From Chromobotia macracanthus (lineage: Eukaryota > Chordata > Actinopteri > Cypriniformes > Botiidae): a stretch of 64,000 bases of DNA. The DNA is taken from the NCBI GenBank assembly GCA_036877525.1, contig JAZGTH010000041.1, forward strand, positions 310,001-374,000, in the 5' to 3' direction. This document shows, one piece after another, positions 22,601 through 37,800 of the stretch. The first letter of the stretch is position 1. Every line of letters starts with the position of its first letter. The position numbers and the translations under genes are program-made. The notes beneath the pieces were generated by a model, which saw only the letters and a list, made by a program, of their open reading frames with translations, ran no database searches and was not told the DNA's origin.

Positions 22601-25600
22601 AGCACAACAACACAAGACTGTATCATTACATACATACATTAAAATTCTTTAATTCAACTGCTTAATGTACAAACTTCTTTTAAAGCTGTATTCTGTAACG
22701 TGTGCTTCTCTGCGGACAGTTCCATTTGAGAAATAAAACTGCAGATTGCTTGTGAAGTTCTTTTCTTAACATGCAAATTCTAAACAACTGCTGTAGGAGC
22801 AAGCTACAAGAGCTCCTGCATTCCAATCACCTCTGATCTTTGTAAAAATGGCAAATGAAACTGGCAAGTGGAATTTGCAAGCCAGTCTCTGCCCTAGATA
22901 TCTGAGTATATTAACAGGCTGGCAACACTATGCCATAGCACAGTTCAGTGCTATGGCATGAAGGACACAACATCTCGTTCCCTCTATCAGGGAACAAGGG
23001 TTACAAACATAACTGAGACATTTACTTTTTGATGGTCACTCGATGTTTTGTAGATGATGAGCATAGGTGGGCAGGAGCTGATGCAAGCAAGCTGCCATGT
23101 GCCTTGTCACAAGTGAGAGCATCGGCTACATCATAACACAGGAGATTCAACCTCCTGGCACCTCTGAGGAACCTTACGACCAGGTCACGCCAACTCAAAG
23201 GCCTGCTAGACCTTTAGAGTGGAAGACAGGTGTCTCTCCAGATATTCCTGGAGGAAAGACAGCACAACACTGATCTGGCAATTCTGTGAGTCCTCCTGAC
23301 AGGAGCTCCAGTCAGCAAAAAGATGCCACTTCAAAGTGTAGAGCTGCCTAGGAGAGGGGGCTCTAGCCTGAGATATCAAAGTGTCAATCAATGCTGGTGA
23401 AAGACCCACTAAGTCTTCCATGTCAAACTCAGAGGTCATGGAGGTTCCAGAAGTCTGGGGTTCCTGAGCGTGCCCTGATTGAAAAGGTCCTGGCTCAAGG
23501 GAATCCGCCATTGGGGAGCCGTTGTCAGAAGCATTAGCTCTGAGAACCAGGTCTGTTTGGGCCAAAACGGGGCCACCAACAGAACCTGGTGCTGCCCCTC
23601 CCTGACTTTGCACAGAACCTGTGCAAGGAGGCTCACTGGATGAAACATAGATGTTGTGGCCAGTTGTGTGCTAGAGCATTCATGCTGAGGGGATCCTTGG
23701 TCGGGGAATACCACAGCATGCAGAGGGTCGACTTGGCAGAAGCAAACAGGTCCACCTGGGCTTCTCCGAACCTTTCCCAAATCAATTGGACAATGCAAGG
23801 GTGGATTCACCACTCCACCAACACGTCTGCCCTGGATCAAAGGTAAAAATCTCAGCAGAGCAAACTGAACTGCCAGCAGCTCCAGACAATTTATGTGCCA
23901 ATGCAGGGGGTGCCCTTCCCGACACTGCATGCTCGTTGCACATGGCACCCCAGCCAGTGTTCAACGCATCGGTTGTAATAATGCATCTGGATGTCTGACC
24001 TAGGGGAACACCTTACCATAGGAAACTCAGGTGATACCATATATTTCTTCTGAAGTGTGGCAACCTCGCTTTGCAGGACGGGATCCTCCTTGCTCCATAC
24101 AGAGGTGAAAGGGATGCCGCTGAACCGAGTGTCGAGTGAACTGAATCGTATAGCTGAGACAGATTGTCCTGAGGAACCTCTGTGCCAGGTCAGAGAGTGC
24201 TGCCCACATTCCAAGGAACCGTGTTAGGGGGACCAGAGGCACACCGTGCTGAGGGCGAAAACAGAACAGCACAGAATCTCCGGTTGACCGGCAGTAGCCT
24301 GTTCTGCTGTACTTGCCTGTTTGCATCAGACCGCTACCAGTGAACCACTTTAAAACTGAAAGGGGTCTGGAAAGACCCAGGGAGAGAGGAAATTGCTCTA
24401 TAAGTGAGGAGGTGGGTACCAGCCCCCTGCGGGTGGTGAGGGTCCTGTCACATCCTCCGATGTCGTCAGGAGCAGTTTCCTCCCTGGGTTGCCCAAAGTC
24501 TGGTTTTTGGTGGTCTCAAGGCAGGTGGGCGGGGCAGCCCTCCTACGGGGAGGTCATCTTGGCCAGCCCTTGACGGTCTCCTGTCACAGTGAGGCAGGAC
24601 ATGTTTTATCAACCTCAGTCTGCTTTTTCAAGAACTGCTCATGCAGATCGCACGTTCCATCTGGGAAATCTTAATGTACCTCTTGAAATAACCACATCCA
24701 GAACCACGTGGCAGAAAGCCATCTTTAAAAAGACTAAGGATAGGATGAGGCAAACCACCGCTGAATGCACCGTAATCCATAGCAGGAAAAGAATGCCAGC
24801 CCATGTTGCACTCCAGCCACTGGGAGTTACACTGGGTGAAGACTGCCAAGCAAGTTCCACTCGCCAATTTTCATTGTCATTTTTAGAAAGATCAGAAGCG
24901 CTTGGGCTCCCAAGAACGGACCCCAGTGTCATTATCGAGAAAACGTCAAGTGACCGTCAGAAAGATAACTTATGTACTTTACCAATAACTGATTTTTGTT
25001 CATTTGTAATCAAAAGTTATAGCATGCAGATTTAAACTCTGGTTTTTAGATTATGTCTAGTTTTTGTTTATTGTATGCCTTTATATAAAAAAAAGTCTGA
25101 AAATAGCCCATTTAATACAACATTTAAGATCTGACCGATAGCAATGGCATCATGGTAGGTGGTGTTAGCTGCATGCTCTGTCTGCAAGCCTATCATCTGA
25201 ACACTGTGCTTGTGGTTGGTTAGGGCACAGCGGTGCTCAGGTGTCAGGCAGACGTCTTCTTTCCCCCCAGAGAGCAGCACAGCCCCCCAGAGGTTCAGTG
25301 CAGTTGTGAGGGGCTGCAGCCAGTCAACCGCTCATCTGAGGAATACGATTTCTACCATAAACACAGAGAGTCTACAGTGACTGCACACGAGATACCAGGC
25401 ATGAAGACACAGAATCACAGCCGTCTGTTCTCTACATCTGTCTCACAGCTACAGAGATGCACTGTAGTCATAACACCAGAAATGTACAGTACACTTATCC
25501 TGTACGCTAAACTCCACTGAAGTTAAATGCCCAACAACTAACTAGGTGGTTAGTGAGTCTGTGACTAGTGAGTTTTTACTAGTTGTCAGCTTTACTGTTT

Positions 25601-28600
25601 AGCTGATAGTCGGGTAATCATCTAGTCAAGAGTAATTAAACGGGCCTCTTAAGACTGACTAGTCAACTAATCATCAAACCTGTCAGTCCTGTAACAATAT
25701 TTCACATGACTGCACAGGAACACCAGTGGTAGCTAATGTCTCGCTCCTAACAGGACTTGAACCAGCACTCTTCTGGTTGCAAACCGAAGCTTTAGCCTCC
25801 AAATATTCAGATGTTGTGTGTTTGTGAGAATGTCTGTGTTTCTCACTATAAAATCTGTTTGCAGACAAATATGGTAACATGAGCAAGGACATGAGGCCAT
25901 TCTGGAACTGGGCTCGTGTGGCCGCGTCTGTCATCATGCTGAGAGAGTCCAGCGAGGACACAGAGTACAACATGGCACAGGTCGCAAACGTCACCCAACA
26001 GGTGAATGGACACACATTATCACCTACTCTAGAGCTCATGGCAAGATCACCACTGATCTGATCCAATAGGTTCACTGGACCTAGCTCCACCCACACTGAC
26101 ACTTATGGATGCTTAAATCCACTTGCAAAACAAACGATAGAAGTGTAGACCTAATTTCAGTCATACTGAAATTATTCAGTCATAGTTATACATCAAAGTG
26201 AATTAGATTATTTTAAGATGATTGAATCACATGATTTTCTCTTTTATTTATCTGTGAATGAAGCTTAAATCTAAAGGCTGAAACTAGCCTTTAGATTTAA
26301 GCAGCCCAAAGTCTAAACACAATTTCCTGATTTCATGTTTCTCATGATCCTTTTAATCTACAGGCCTGTGTGCTTGAGATTAGATTTTAAAGATGTAAAG
26401 ATTGTACTGTATATGGACTTTTTTAGGGTCTAAAAGTCCCTAGGAACTATCAGTGACAAGTGTATGCTGATTGGCTGAATGACATACAAAATGCTGGCAC
26501 ACAGAATTTTTAAAAAGCCATGTTAACACAGTCTATATTTACATATCAGATTTCATATGAGCAAATTACCCGTTGCCCTTGTTTTCTAATAAAGTATGCA
26601 CACAACAGAGCTATTGTGGTAAAACTGTGTGAAATCTCATTTGTTACAGTCTTGCATGTAATATGAGCCCACACAAACATGATTCATATTTCACACGCAG
26701 GTGACAATTTCAGTCTTCACAACTTGCATCTATCAGCTAAATATAAACAGTACAGTACTGTGTCTTTCTGCCGTGACCATTCGCTATGAGCAAAACATTT
26801 TCAAGGGAATCACTAATGTAAGATATTTACTAATGTAAATTATGAGAACAGAAGCATATTGTATGTAGCAGATTTCTGTTTGTATGCGTAAATGCTGTAG
26901 CCATTTACAAATGATGCTTGACTAGAAAATGATCACTGGCCATCAGTATTAAGGATACCTGTCATCATTTCACAACGATTGTTAATATGTTTGTGTGGAA
27001 CGTATCTTGGTATATTCTTTGCAAATAGTTTAGTGTTTTTAAATTCTTAATAGGTTTTTATTATTTTATCACAGCTATTCAGTTGAAGAATGGATTAAGC
27101 GGGTTGCTGTTGACCGGCTTATGTCACTTCAGAATTCCTATGAAAATGTACTAAGGGAACTAATGATTCTTCATCCAGGGATCATCCTGGTTCCCATAAT
27201 TTAGTCCATAAAACCACCTGGTGTGAAAGCAGCTTTTGTCCTAACATGGTTAAATATCATGACAACCAACTTGTGAAACATTTTACTGGTCCACATGAAT
27301 AAAAATGCTCATAAAAAGGCCAGATCATGTTTTTCTTTAAGCCTAATGCCAGTTACATGGTTGTGTGGCCTGTTATAAAATCAATACGGAAGTCTATGGA
27401 ATGGCCTCACTATTACAGTCAAACAAACATGCATCTGTGTGTGTTTTTGTGCGTTTGTGTGTGTGTCAGTGTGGGATAATGGCATTTGGCTCTCAGCTGA
27501 AAACTCTGTTTGTTGTTGAGTTACAGGAGACTGGTGAAGATCATCTGATGGTGAAGTACCATGTTATGCTTCATGACATGGTCTCACAGGTACACACACA
27601 TCGTGTTCACACACTCTTGCTAGAAACTCTTCTTGCCTAGAGTGTGTTTGAGGAATAAATTAATTTAGTAACATTTTATTTTAACAATTTCATTCTACTA
27701 ACAATTCTACTAACTATAAGCAACTTTGCAACTACTTGTCAACTACCACTATAAACTGTTTGCTTAATACAGTCATAGTCACTCAGTCAACAGGAGGGCG
27801 TCAGACAATGTCTATGGTTTTTCAGCATTGGTCGGGTTTAGTTTTGCCAGTGTGTTCTGCACCATTGGCTGCCTTCAGCTGTTTTCAGCCAATTCTGCAA
27901 AATAAACTGGATTGGCTATTCATCTTAGCAAATGAGAGCACAAGGAAAAATGGAACCAAGAAAGCAAACCAAAGAAAGCAAGACAGAGAAAAAAGGCAAC
28001 ACTTCCCAGAGGAATATTATTTTTGTCAAAGGTTGCTCTTTCATAGCTCAGGAAATTTGACGGCGAAGCTCAGTTGCTTGTTTGGAAATATAAACTTAAA
28101 ATTCCTACTAACACTACAACAAATATAAATAACTTGCTTAAAACCATTTTTGGGTATGAAAATACTAATGTGCCTTAGACTTTTGCACAATATTGTATGT
28201 ACACAGAGGAAGACCCTATTGATATTAGTGTAGCATGGAGACAGCGTCATTTTCCTTACTCAAATTTCCTACATGGTTCAGTGAAAAAGCTGCCTAAATT
28301 TACCAAAACATTTTTCAAAACCAATTTATTGCAATGTTTTTTAACGCGTTTACAATCAAGCTATCAAACTGCAATGAAATTGAACTTTAAATGTAATGAC
28401 TTATTGTGCCCATATATAATAAGCAAAACCCAACACAACGGTAGATCTACAATATTAGCCTAATATCTGTACGTACGTAGACGCGCACGCACACCCCCAA
28501 CTGATATTGAACTGATATAAGTGAGGTGAAGGGTAAGAGCAGACAGTGAACTGAAGTACTGTGAGGCAAGAGAGGGGGACTCAACATGTTTCTAAACTTA

Positions 28601-31600
28601 AAAACACATTTTTTAATTGTATTTGTATAGTTTTACTACTAACACAATTTTAAGCATATATCATTATATTATTTACAATACAGTGTGGTTTTTAATGATT
28701 ACCTTTTTAATGATATTTAGTGGGGGGCAAACATCAGACAGGGTAGGTCCTGACCCCCGCAATTTCCGCCTATGAGTGAACTGTGTTTATCAGCCTGTAT
28801 GTGTTTTTGTCTGTGTGATTTAGAAAACCATTCAATGGAAGCTGCTATCATCTTGGTCTCCAGAAGGGGGCATCAAAGTGCTGGAGACTGAATGGCAACC
28901 AAAATGTCCTCATGATGTCCTAACCATCAGCCCTGAACCTGTGTCACCCACTGCTAAATGAGCAAGCACGCATGTATATCTGTGTGCCAATAATCCTCTG
29001 CTTCACTGTTCCTTGAATAAGGACAAACATTTGTCCAATTACAGCGCATCACGCATCATCTCACCATCAGAAATTCCTTGTCTCACTAACTGTTATTCTG
29101 TATCTTCTGCAGACTGATAAATAAATAATTATTATAATTCAATAATTCAACATCGATCCAGAGTATGTGTTTAAATGATGCATAATTAAAATACAAGCAC
29201 ATCCCGATTATACAGTTAGTCACTTCACTAAAGGTTCTCAGAAATTAAGTCATACAGCTGCACAAGTAGAAATACAAAAGAATATTACACATACTTTACA
29301 TATACAGAGCGGTTTCATCTATTCTAGACAAAGTGCGCACGTTTACATGTTTGTTTGGACAATAAGTTGAAAATATAATTGTCTGCTCAATGATTTTTAT
29401 ATATGAGAATTGCATTGTCCTTTCCATAGAACACGACTTTCCCCATGGCCCCCCCACTGCTTCTTGGCCCCCTGTACTACCCCATTAAAAATGCTCTCAG
29501 ACTCCCCTAGAAGGGAATAGATCCACCCACAAAATCCTGTAGAAATAAATGAAGCTTATTTTTTGGGAAGTTTGAGGTTCACGAAGAATGAATTGTTACA
29601 ATTATTATTATTATTACATTTTAAGTTGTATTTTGTGTTAAGATAGTTAATTATAGTATGTTAAGTTATGTGTATGAATACAGTAATGTCATAAAACTGT
29701 CTTATTAGTTGTCATCTTAGTACGAATATAGCCCCCATTCAATTCATTTGCGATCCATGTTAGTGAGCACCCTTACTATTTTCAGTAGCACCCTCAGCAA
29801 TTTGGTTCTGGACTTGGGCCTGTGTATGTGCGCAAAGATTATAATATTAACAATATACCGCAGTTCTAGTACTATGAATGGAGAAAGTGCAACACTAATA
29901 TGTCCACTCTAGTGAATGAAGCCCCGCCTTCTAATAGAAAGTGCTACTAGAATAATCAATAGCTAACTACTGATATTTGACAGCCTTGCATATGCACAGC
30001 AGCTGAAGCAATCTGGAAAAAATCCTTTTAACAGCTCAATCTGAGCTTAATAATCAAATTGTCCACTTAACGTCAAGTTTAATAGCTAATTGGAAATATA
30101 TAGTTTTATTGTGACCTTAGCCAGTGATTTTACAGATATCCGTCCACCATTCAAGTTGATAGGACTTGGTCTTGTGTGAGTAAAATAGCTGCCTGTAAGT
30201 GTTGCAAAGATGGCTGCAGAATGCAGGGACTTCCTTAAAGGGACTCCGGTGTGTCAGATCTTCAGGCACTGCTGTAGTGTCTAACAGACTAAAGTGTGTG
30301 AGTCTCTCTCTTCAGTGTGTGTAAATGTCACACTTACGTCATGGGTGAGGTCACCGTCTCTCTGAACGCCACCTTTGGTTTCCCCATCACACACACACAG
30401 TTATATTCTCTCTCCATCCTCTACAGCACACACAAGAGCAGAACATCAACATTGTTATTGGGGGTTTATCCAGCTGTAACAGCTGAGCCACCTTCTTCCT
30501 GCTGCTTTGATCTACTGTAAGTAACTCTACCCACTCTAAAATCTCATTCTACAAAATCCTGCTTTTACCAACACTTGTTGGTAAAATCAGTAATGTTCTG
30601 ATTGTCAGTGATTGGCTGTGATCACATCTGATTCAGTCATGATTGTGATCACATCTGATTCAGTCATGATTATTTTATATCTTCACCCTTTACATCTTAA
30701 AGACAAACAATAGACAGACACTGACATTATAAAACATAAGCCTGCTACAGACTGTGCAATTTGAGAGTTCTTAGATCATGACAGCTCACACTGTGCGACA
30801 TGGTTCTAATAAATTTGGGTATATCTGTGTAAACTGAACAATGATGGCAGCTACTGAATTGTAGGTTATGATGCAAGTTAGCAATGTCATCAGGGTACAC
30901 TAGTTGTAAACAAACACAGCAAGATAAAACACGCTTTGGCAGTTGTGCTTTTATGTGCACTGAAGAACAGAAGAGAGCAATACAGACCCGGTCATGGCTA
31001 GGGAAAAGAGCCATGCAAACTTACTGTTTTTCACCTCATGGAATTATTTTTAGCACTACATTACATTGATTAATATATCATTTCATGTTGCATTTTCATT
31101 GGCTACTCAGTAGGCCAAAAAGTAATCGCAGGCTATTTTCACTTTTTTACTATTATCACGGTCTTTAAATCTATCTCACTGTATAGCAGGAACCAGACTT
31201 AAAGCAGAGTCTGTATAATGAAGCACTTTGAGCTAAATTATTACATTAATTACATTACATTAATTTTTTAAAACACTGCACTATCATCTACAGAAATTCC
31301 ATCAACATGTTTGCAAATATAATTCATAAGACAAAAGTTTAAGCACATAGCCATGTGCCATTAAAAGACTAAACAGAATGTCTTTACAAATAACAGATGG
31401 GTGTTTGGATGAGGTGAGGGGTACACCAGAACTATACACCATACTACTCTCTGGAAGTCAGGAGCAGCAGGCGTCAGTCAACAACATGGTTTACAACAGA
31501 GCAACACGGTTTGAGTTCACAAAGATGATTACCCCCTGTACCTGACAGTAGATCTCCAGGTGAAGTTCTCCCATGCCTGAGATGATGGTCTCCTGACTCT

Positions 31601-31859
31601 CTGGGTCATACTGGACTCTGAAGGTGGGGTCTTCTCTGGTGAAGCGGTTGATCCCTTTTGAGAACTTATCTGTGTCATTCTGAGAGAGTGAAGATGACTC
31701 ATGAATGTACTCATCTATAATGATGGTTGAACTGTATATGAATCAGAACTAGCCTCATGTAGTACCTTGTTAGAAGGTCTTATGGCCATCGAGATGACTG
31801 GATCAGGAACATGAATAGATTCCTGGAAATATGTATTCTTTTTTATTATTATTTTTGTT

Positions 31860-31898
<39 letters not shown>

Positions 31899-34800
31899 TG
31901 TGTGTATTGATTGTTGGGTATTGATCAAACTGGCTTCACATACCATGGAGAGGTTTGCATTAGTGCGAGAGGTGAATGTATCTCCACTAGCACAATCAAT
32001 GCCAAACAGAGCACAGATGTCTCCCGCATACACCTCCTCTACGTCCTGAAAAACATTCACAACAATCACACTCAAAGCAACAGACCACATTATCAAAAGT
32101 AAAAGCCGCTGAAAACAGACTAAAGATCTATAGTTCTATAAATAGTTTGATCTTTCCTGTGTACGCTTAGAATAATTACAATAATCAAGAGGTTGAGACT
32201 CATCCTATTTAGATTTTATTTTACATACATCTATGTAGACTTTGTTGCTCTAAACAGAAATTCCCATTAATAGCCTTTACAGTCTAAGTGTAGAATGCAT
32301 ATCTGACAACAGAGAATTACATGTGTTTGAGGAATACACTATGAGGTTCATCTGCCTACAGAATCCCCCAGAACCTTTTGTGTCCATATACTGTATACCC
32401 AACACTTTTTCCATATAGGAAAATATTCTAATTATAGATAATTTACATTGGAAAAAACCCTAGTCCTTTTTGGGACACAAAAGGGCATTTACATGAAAGA
32501 CCCCAGGAAGGACACATATAAGCAGAATATTCTCAAACTCTTAAATCTTTGTTACATTATGTTCTGCTATTATGGGCACATGACCATTGTACCAGTGTTC
32601 AGATATACTTTTACCACACAGAATGTGGTACTTTCAATACATAATTTGAAGTGAGCTTAGGGGGCTCTGCGCTGAGAGGAAAGGAGGATGGGGGAACAAT
32701 GGTGAGGTGTGAATTCACAATCTTCATTCATTAAGGTGTGCTGTCTAAAATGAAGATGTAAGTTTGAGAGTAGGAGACCTATGGTTTTCCAGAAAATGGT
32801 GCCCTTTCAGTTTATACATTTGGTAATGGGCCTTACATGCTTTCAAATCTAGCTTGCTATTACAAGCCTCTGAAATTGCCTACCCTACTTTTAAGTGTAA
32901 GTGTATGTTTACAGTCTAAAATCTCTCAGTACTGTAATACTGCAGACGCGTCTCACCTCCATCTGGTCGGCGTGGAGACGCACCAGTCTCTGTACCCTCA
33001 CTCTCTTACTCGTGCGGGTGTTGTAGATGTATTCAGTCTTTTTCAAACAGCCCTGATACACGCGCACATATGTTAGTTGGCCAAAGCGTCCCGCCTGGAT
33101 ACACAAAACAAAATTAGGTGACAGTCTTCAATAAACATCAGTACTGTATAAAACAGAGTTTCAAACTTACCTCAAGCTTGAAGGCCAAACCCACGAATGG
33201 GCGTGTGGCATCTCTTGTGGGATCCATCAGGATCTTCGTATTCTCACTGGACTCCCTAAACAGAGAATAAACTTAAGAAATTATTATTAAAAGACAAATG
33301 TATTACAGAAGCTGTAAAAAAAAAAAAAAAAACCCATCACAGCTCTGCACAGCTACTTAAAACTGTCTGCAATAATGTCACATGCACACTTTTATTTCAG
33401 TAATCTGTTAATCTGTCCCTATTTTCATTAGATAATTAGACGAAAAAAACATTTTAGTTTCTGTAGTTTATTAAACAAAACATGTTAAATCCAGCGTCTT
33501 TCCTTTGTGAAATGTGAGACCACCTCTGTGTGGCTTCGACAAATCTTTGTAAACACAGTATATTTGCAGTTTTGCATCGCTCTAAATAGGCAATTTACAC
33601 TATATAATTTGCTCAATGTTGAGGATGCTATTTATGTGCTTAATGTTTAGAACAATCTCTGTATTTTTAAATCTAAAAATTTTTAAATGTGTTAAGAGCT
33701 GAGAATATTTTATTTAATTAGCATTCAATTAAGGTGGAGTTTTAATTGGCTCAGAAAACACATTAAAGACAAATTTAAAGAAAAACTTTAACTCCGCTTA
33801 GAGTCTCTATTATTGTTTCATTACATTCTATTATACTTTTTCTTCTAAAACATTCCCCATAAAGTCCTTGAAAAGCTGATTAATACTGGTCTTTAATAAC
33901 TGCTTTAATAACTGCAGATGACAAATTTCATTTAGCTCAATTTTGTGTGCAATTTATTAGTGCTATAGAAAGACTTGTATATTCCAAATTAGTATTAAGT
34001 TAAATTAAACAAACAGAACTCATTCAAGACCATATAAAATGTAGATTATTCAGATTATTGTTTATATCGCTATATAGCGATAAATTCTTGAGATGAATTT
34101 TGTGTGTATTAGTGTATTAAGGCTTTAGTAAGACTTCATCATTTTTACAATGTGGTGTAAAACTGGCCTTTTGGTTTTTGTGGTAACCTGAAACAATCCA
34201 GTGCTGTCTTTCATCTCAGGTAATCGAAAGAGACATTTCCTCAACTTGTCTCCAGTAAGGTTTATTTTAGACATTTCAGATATCCGATGAGCTATGAATT
34301 GTTAGTGCTCGCTTTCATTTAGAATTTAAAAACCGTCACGGCAAACAGCACAGGTATTCCTCTCAAACATGCATGCAGGGTGTGTGTACTTGTTAATGAT
34401 TTGCACTACATTTTACAGAAATCTGCCAATACCTGCAGGTCAGATTCTATGCAGGCCTAATGATAAGTAGCAAATATTAACACAAGAATAACGGATATCT
34501 ATATTATATGCAAAATATTTAATATGTAAATGTTACATAAAACAAAAAACAGAGTTTGAGCAGAAAGCAAGTGTTAACAGTGAATGCTCTGCAGAAACAC
34601 GTTTAGAAAACAGTAACATACAGACCAATGATTAAAACAGCACAGACTGACTCACTCTATTGGCTACCAGTCATGAAAATGAAACATGACAAATGTGGGG
34701 TGTACTTACTCCTCGTTCAGGATGGCGTAGTTCTTCACTTCACTGGGGTTTGGCAGGTACTCCAGCACGGCGTCCAACAACAGTTGAACACCCTTGTTTT

Positions 34801-37800
34801 TCAGAGCGCTGCCTACCAGCACAGGAGTGAACAAGCGCTGGATCGTCGCCCTGCGTATGGCAGCCTGAACAAACACAGAACTACTGAGATACAGGTCTTC
34901 ATAGCATACACGCCGGACAGCTTCGGTATATATATACTAGGTCTGCCTCCTATCGACTAAACATACAGTTAGTGAATGAGAAAAGTCTTAGTCTAAGAAA
35001 TTTTAATTGGTCTAAAAATTGGTCTAAAAGGAAAAAAAAAAAGTCACACAGTCTGTGATGGACAGATGGTTATGTGCTAACAGATGACCAAGAAAGGTCA
35101 TGTGCAAATTCATCGACCTCAAACATCACTTATGAAACGCAAGTAGTAGCTTTACGTCACTTTATACAGCTGCTAGTGATAGACTAATTTGGATATGCTC
35201 CTAATAATAGCACACATTTATTTGAGTATGGAAGTGTTGACATTGTGGCAAAAGAGACACTTTGCTAAGCTTGCCAGATCTGCTAAGCACCTGCACTTCA
35301 TCCCTTCCACATCCACAACATCAAAACGCATCTTCTCAAAGGCTAGCTTCACTGTGAGCAGGACTGACACCGCAGACAAACTTGTGTTCCTAGAACATTC
35401 TATAATGCTTAACGTGGCTTAATCCATTAAGATCAAATGACAAGATTCATGACATACCAAATTAATACAGAAACAATGAACCAATGAATCAATGTACAGA
35501 AACGCAGAAAAGCTCAGAATATGAACACAAACCCTAAATGGCATGTAACTTTCAGAATGTCTGGTCTTCTGGTGAGAGGAAAAAAATAATGATGCAAGTT
35601 AGATAATTGTCTATATTGTTGTAGTGTTTGCTGTTTTCTCTTTTATTTATTTGTTTTTATCTAATGTATAGGCTACAGATGTTGTTTGTGTTCTCAGATT
35701 CATAATCAATACTTTTGCTGGTGTTATGATTGAACGCTTAATTTATATTTTAAAAGCTCATTATCAGGGTGTAGTATTTCTCTGTAAAGTAGAACAATGT
35801 TAGCAATGCTTCACATAAAATTCTTTGTAATCCGTGAATCTCAAACCTTTGTCTAATACCCCCCCCCCCCAATACATATTGTGTATATATATGTAATTAA
35901 ATTATCATAAACGTGCGACTAGTTGACTAATAGCCTAAATTAACGCCTACTAGTTAACTAGGAATATGTTTAGTCGGGGACAACCCTAATATATACACCG
36001 ACCGCTTCTGTAATGTTCACAGTGTGTCTGCAGCCTCAGACCTTCAGATCGTCCACTGTGGGAACTCTTTCTTCCAGAAACATCTCTCCAAGGGTTTCGT
36101 CTGCATTAGCAACACACTCCACCAGCTCCTGTCGGCAATCTGCCGCCTCTGCTCGCATTTCTCCTGGGATCTCATCAAAACGAATGCTTTGACTTAAGAC
36201 CATAAGAAAGAACACGTAAGACCAGAGCTGGTGATTCAGGAAAACATCTCCAGCCTGGAGTTCACCAGTAATGGCAGCCCATCTGCCCACAAACACTGTC
36301 CACAAAAGTTAAAGAACTTATTTAACCTCCAAAGACATTTAATTCATTTCCATTCATTCCTGGTTGAAGACCAGCAGATGGAAACAACTGGGCCAGATGT
36401 TCTGCAGAAACAGGGTCAATTAGACACTGTGAACACAAGCTCTACCCAAAGGGGCCTTCAAAGAAGATGCTGCGTTCCTCGATCAGATCCACAATCCCTC
36501 GCAGGTTTCCCTCCAGACCGATGGGAATATTGACAAAAGCCGCATTATGATTGAGTTTAGTCCTGCAAAAAAGACAAAATTAATAAAACAACAAAACATA
36601 CATTATGAGCTAATGTATATGGCTCAGTTCTACAGGCCCTCATAATCCAACTGCGCTTAATTCATAATCCAATTCAGATTAGTAACTTCAATAGCTCCAC
36701 ATAAATAACTTTGAATCTTATTGGTTCTTGTCTTGTGACTACAATCACCAATGAGATTCAGTGTTATTATTGTGTAGCTGGCGTGTGGCTATGTTGGCTG
36801 TACTCATATATACACATATGTTTACATTCATAATAAATGTCTTCTGATTTGTTTAATGAATTGGAGTTTTTGGATAACTTTAATGATGGATGTAAGAACG
36901 TTTTGGAGCTTTGAAATACCAGCCACCATTCACTGCCATTTTAAAGCTAGAAAGTGCCACAATATTATTTACTGTAACTCAGATTGTGTTTGGCCAAAAC
37001 AAGAAAGTCATATACACCTAGAATGCTTTGAGGGCAAGTAATTTATGGGTTAATTTTAATTTTTCAACTGTTAAAATATACAATCTTCCTAAAAACAGGT
37101 CAGCAACATGGCACACTAAACTATAAAACACTTATGTCAGGCTGAAACAACTAACATGAGAAAGTTTTTAATCAGTCCACCAGTGTGAAGTGTGTAACAG
37201 ATCAAGACCGACATTTTGACAGCCTGAGAGTAACAACTAGTCCAAGGTTTAACTAAAGTTCAACTCAGTCACACCTTCACTGCATCCAAACGCAACATAT
37301 CAGAAGTTACATGTCAAAATCAAGCTTTATAATAGTGTGAATGCTGAAACATTTTTTAAATGGCTGTTTAACTAACCTTAGCTGCTGGAGAGCTCGACCC
37401 GGGTTGGCTCCCATACGGTCTAGTTTGTTGATGAAGGTGAGGAAGGGAACAGTGTAGCGTTTCATCTGGCGGTTTACAGTCATGGTTTGACACTGCACAC
37501 CTCCAACTGCACACAAAACCAGCACGGCCCCGTCCAAAACACGCAGCGCTCGCTCCACTTCAATGGTGAAGTCCACATGACCTGCAGAGCAGACATACAT
37601 GACAGCTGAGAACATCAGACCTCATGAGATTTTGTCAACCTCCAGAACTGAATGTCAACATGCACGCTACACAGCGCATACTGCCTACTTAATCATCAGT
37701 AGCCAAGACATTATTCAACAGAGTAATACTAAACATTTGTAGAATGCTACAATGTCACATGACTTTGTTACATGCATGCTTAATCCAGCCCATTGTCCAG

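Noticed and set aside
22141..28961. Assignment as rarres1 instead of lxn
   Set aside because: There is no N-terminal membrane segment, and the first residues and exon junctions follow latexin more closely; a shared ancestry remains.
31803..32096. Long frames with poly-Ile or poly-Asn
   Set aside because: Produced by the TAA microsatellite next to gfm1 exon 10.
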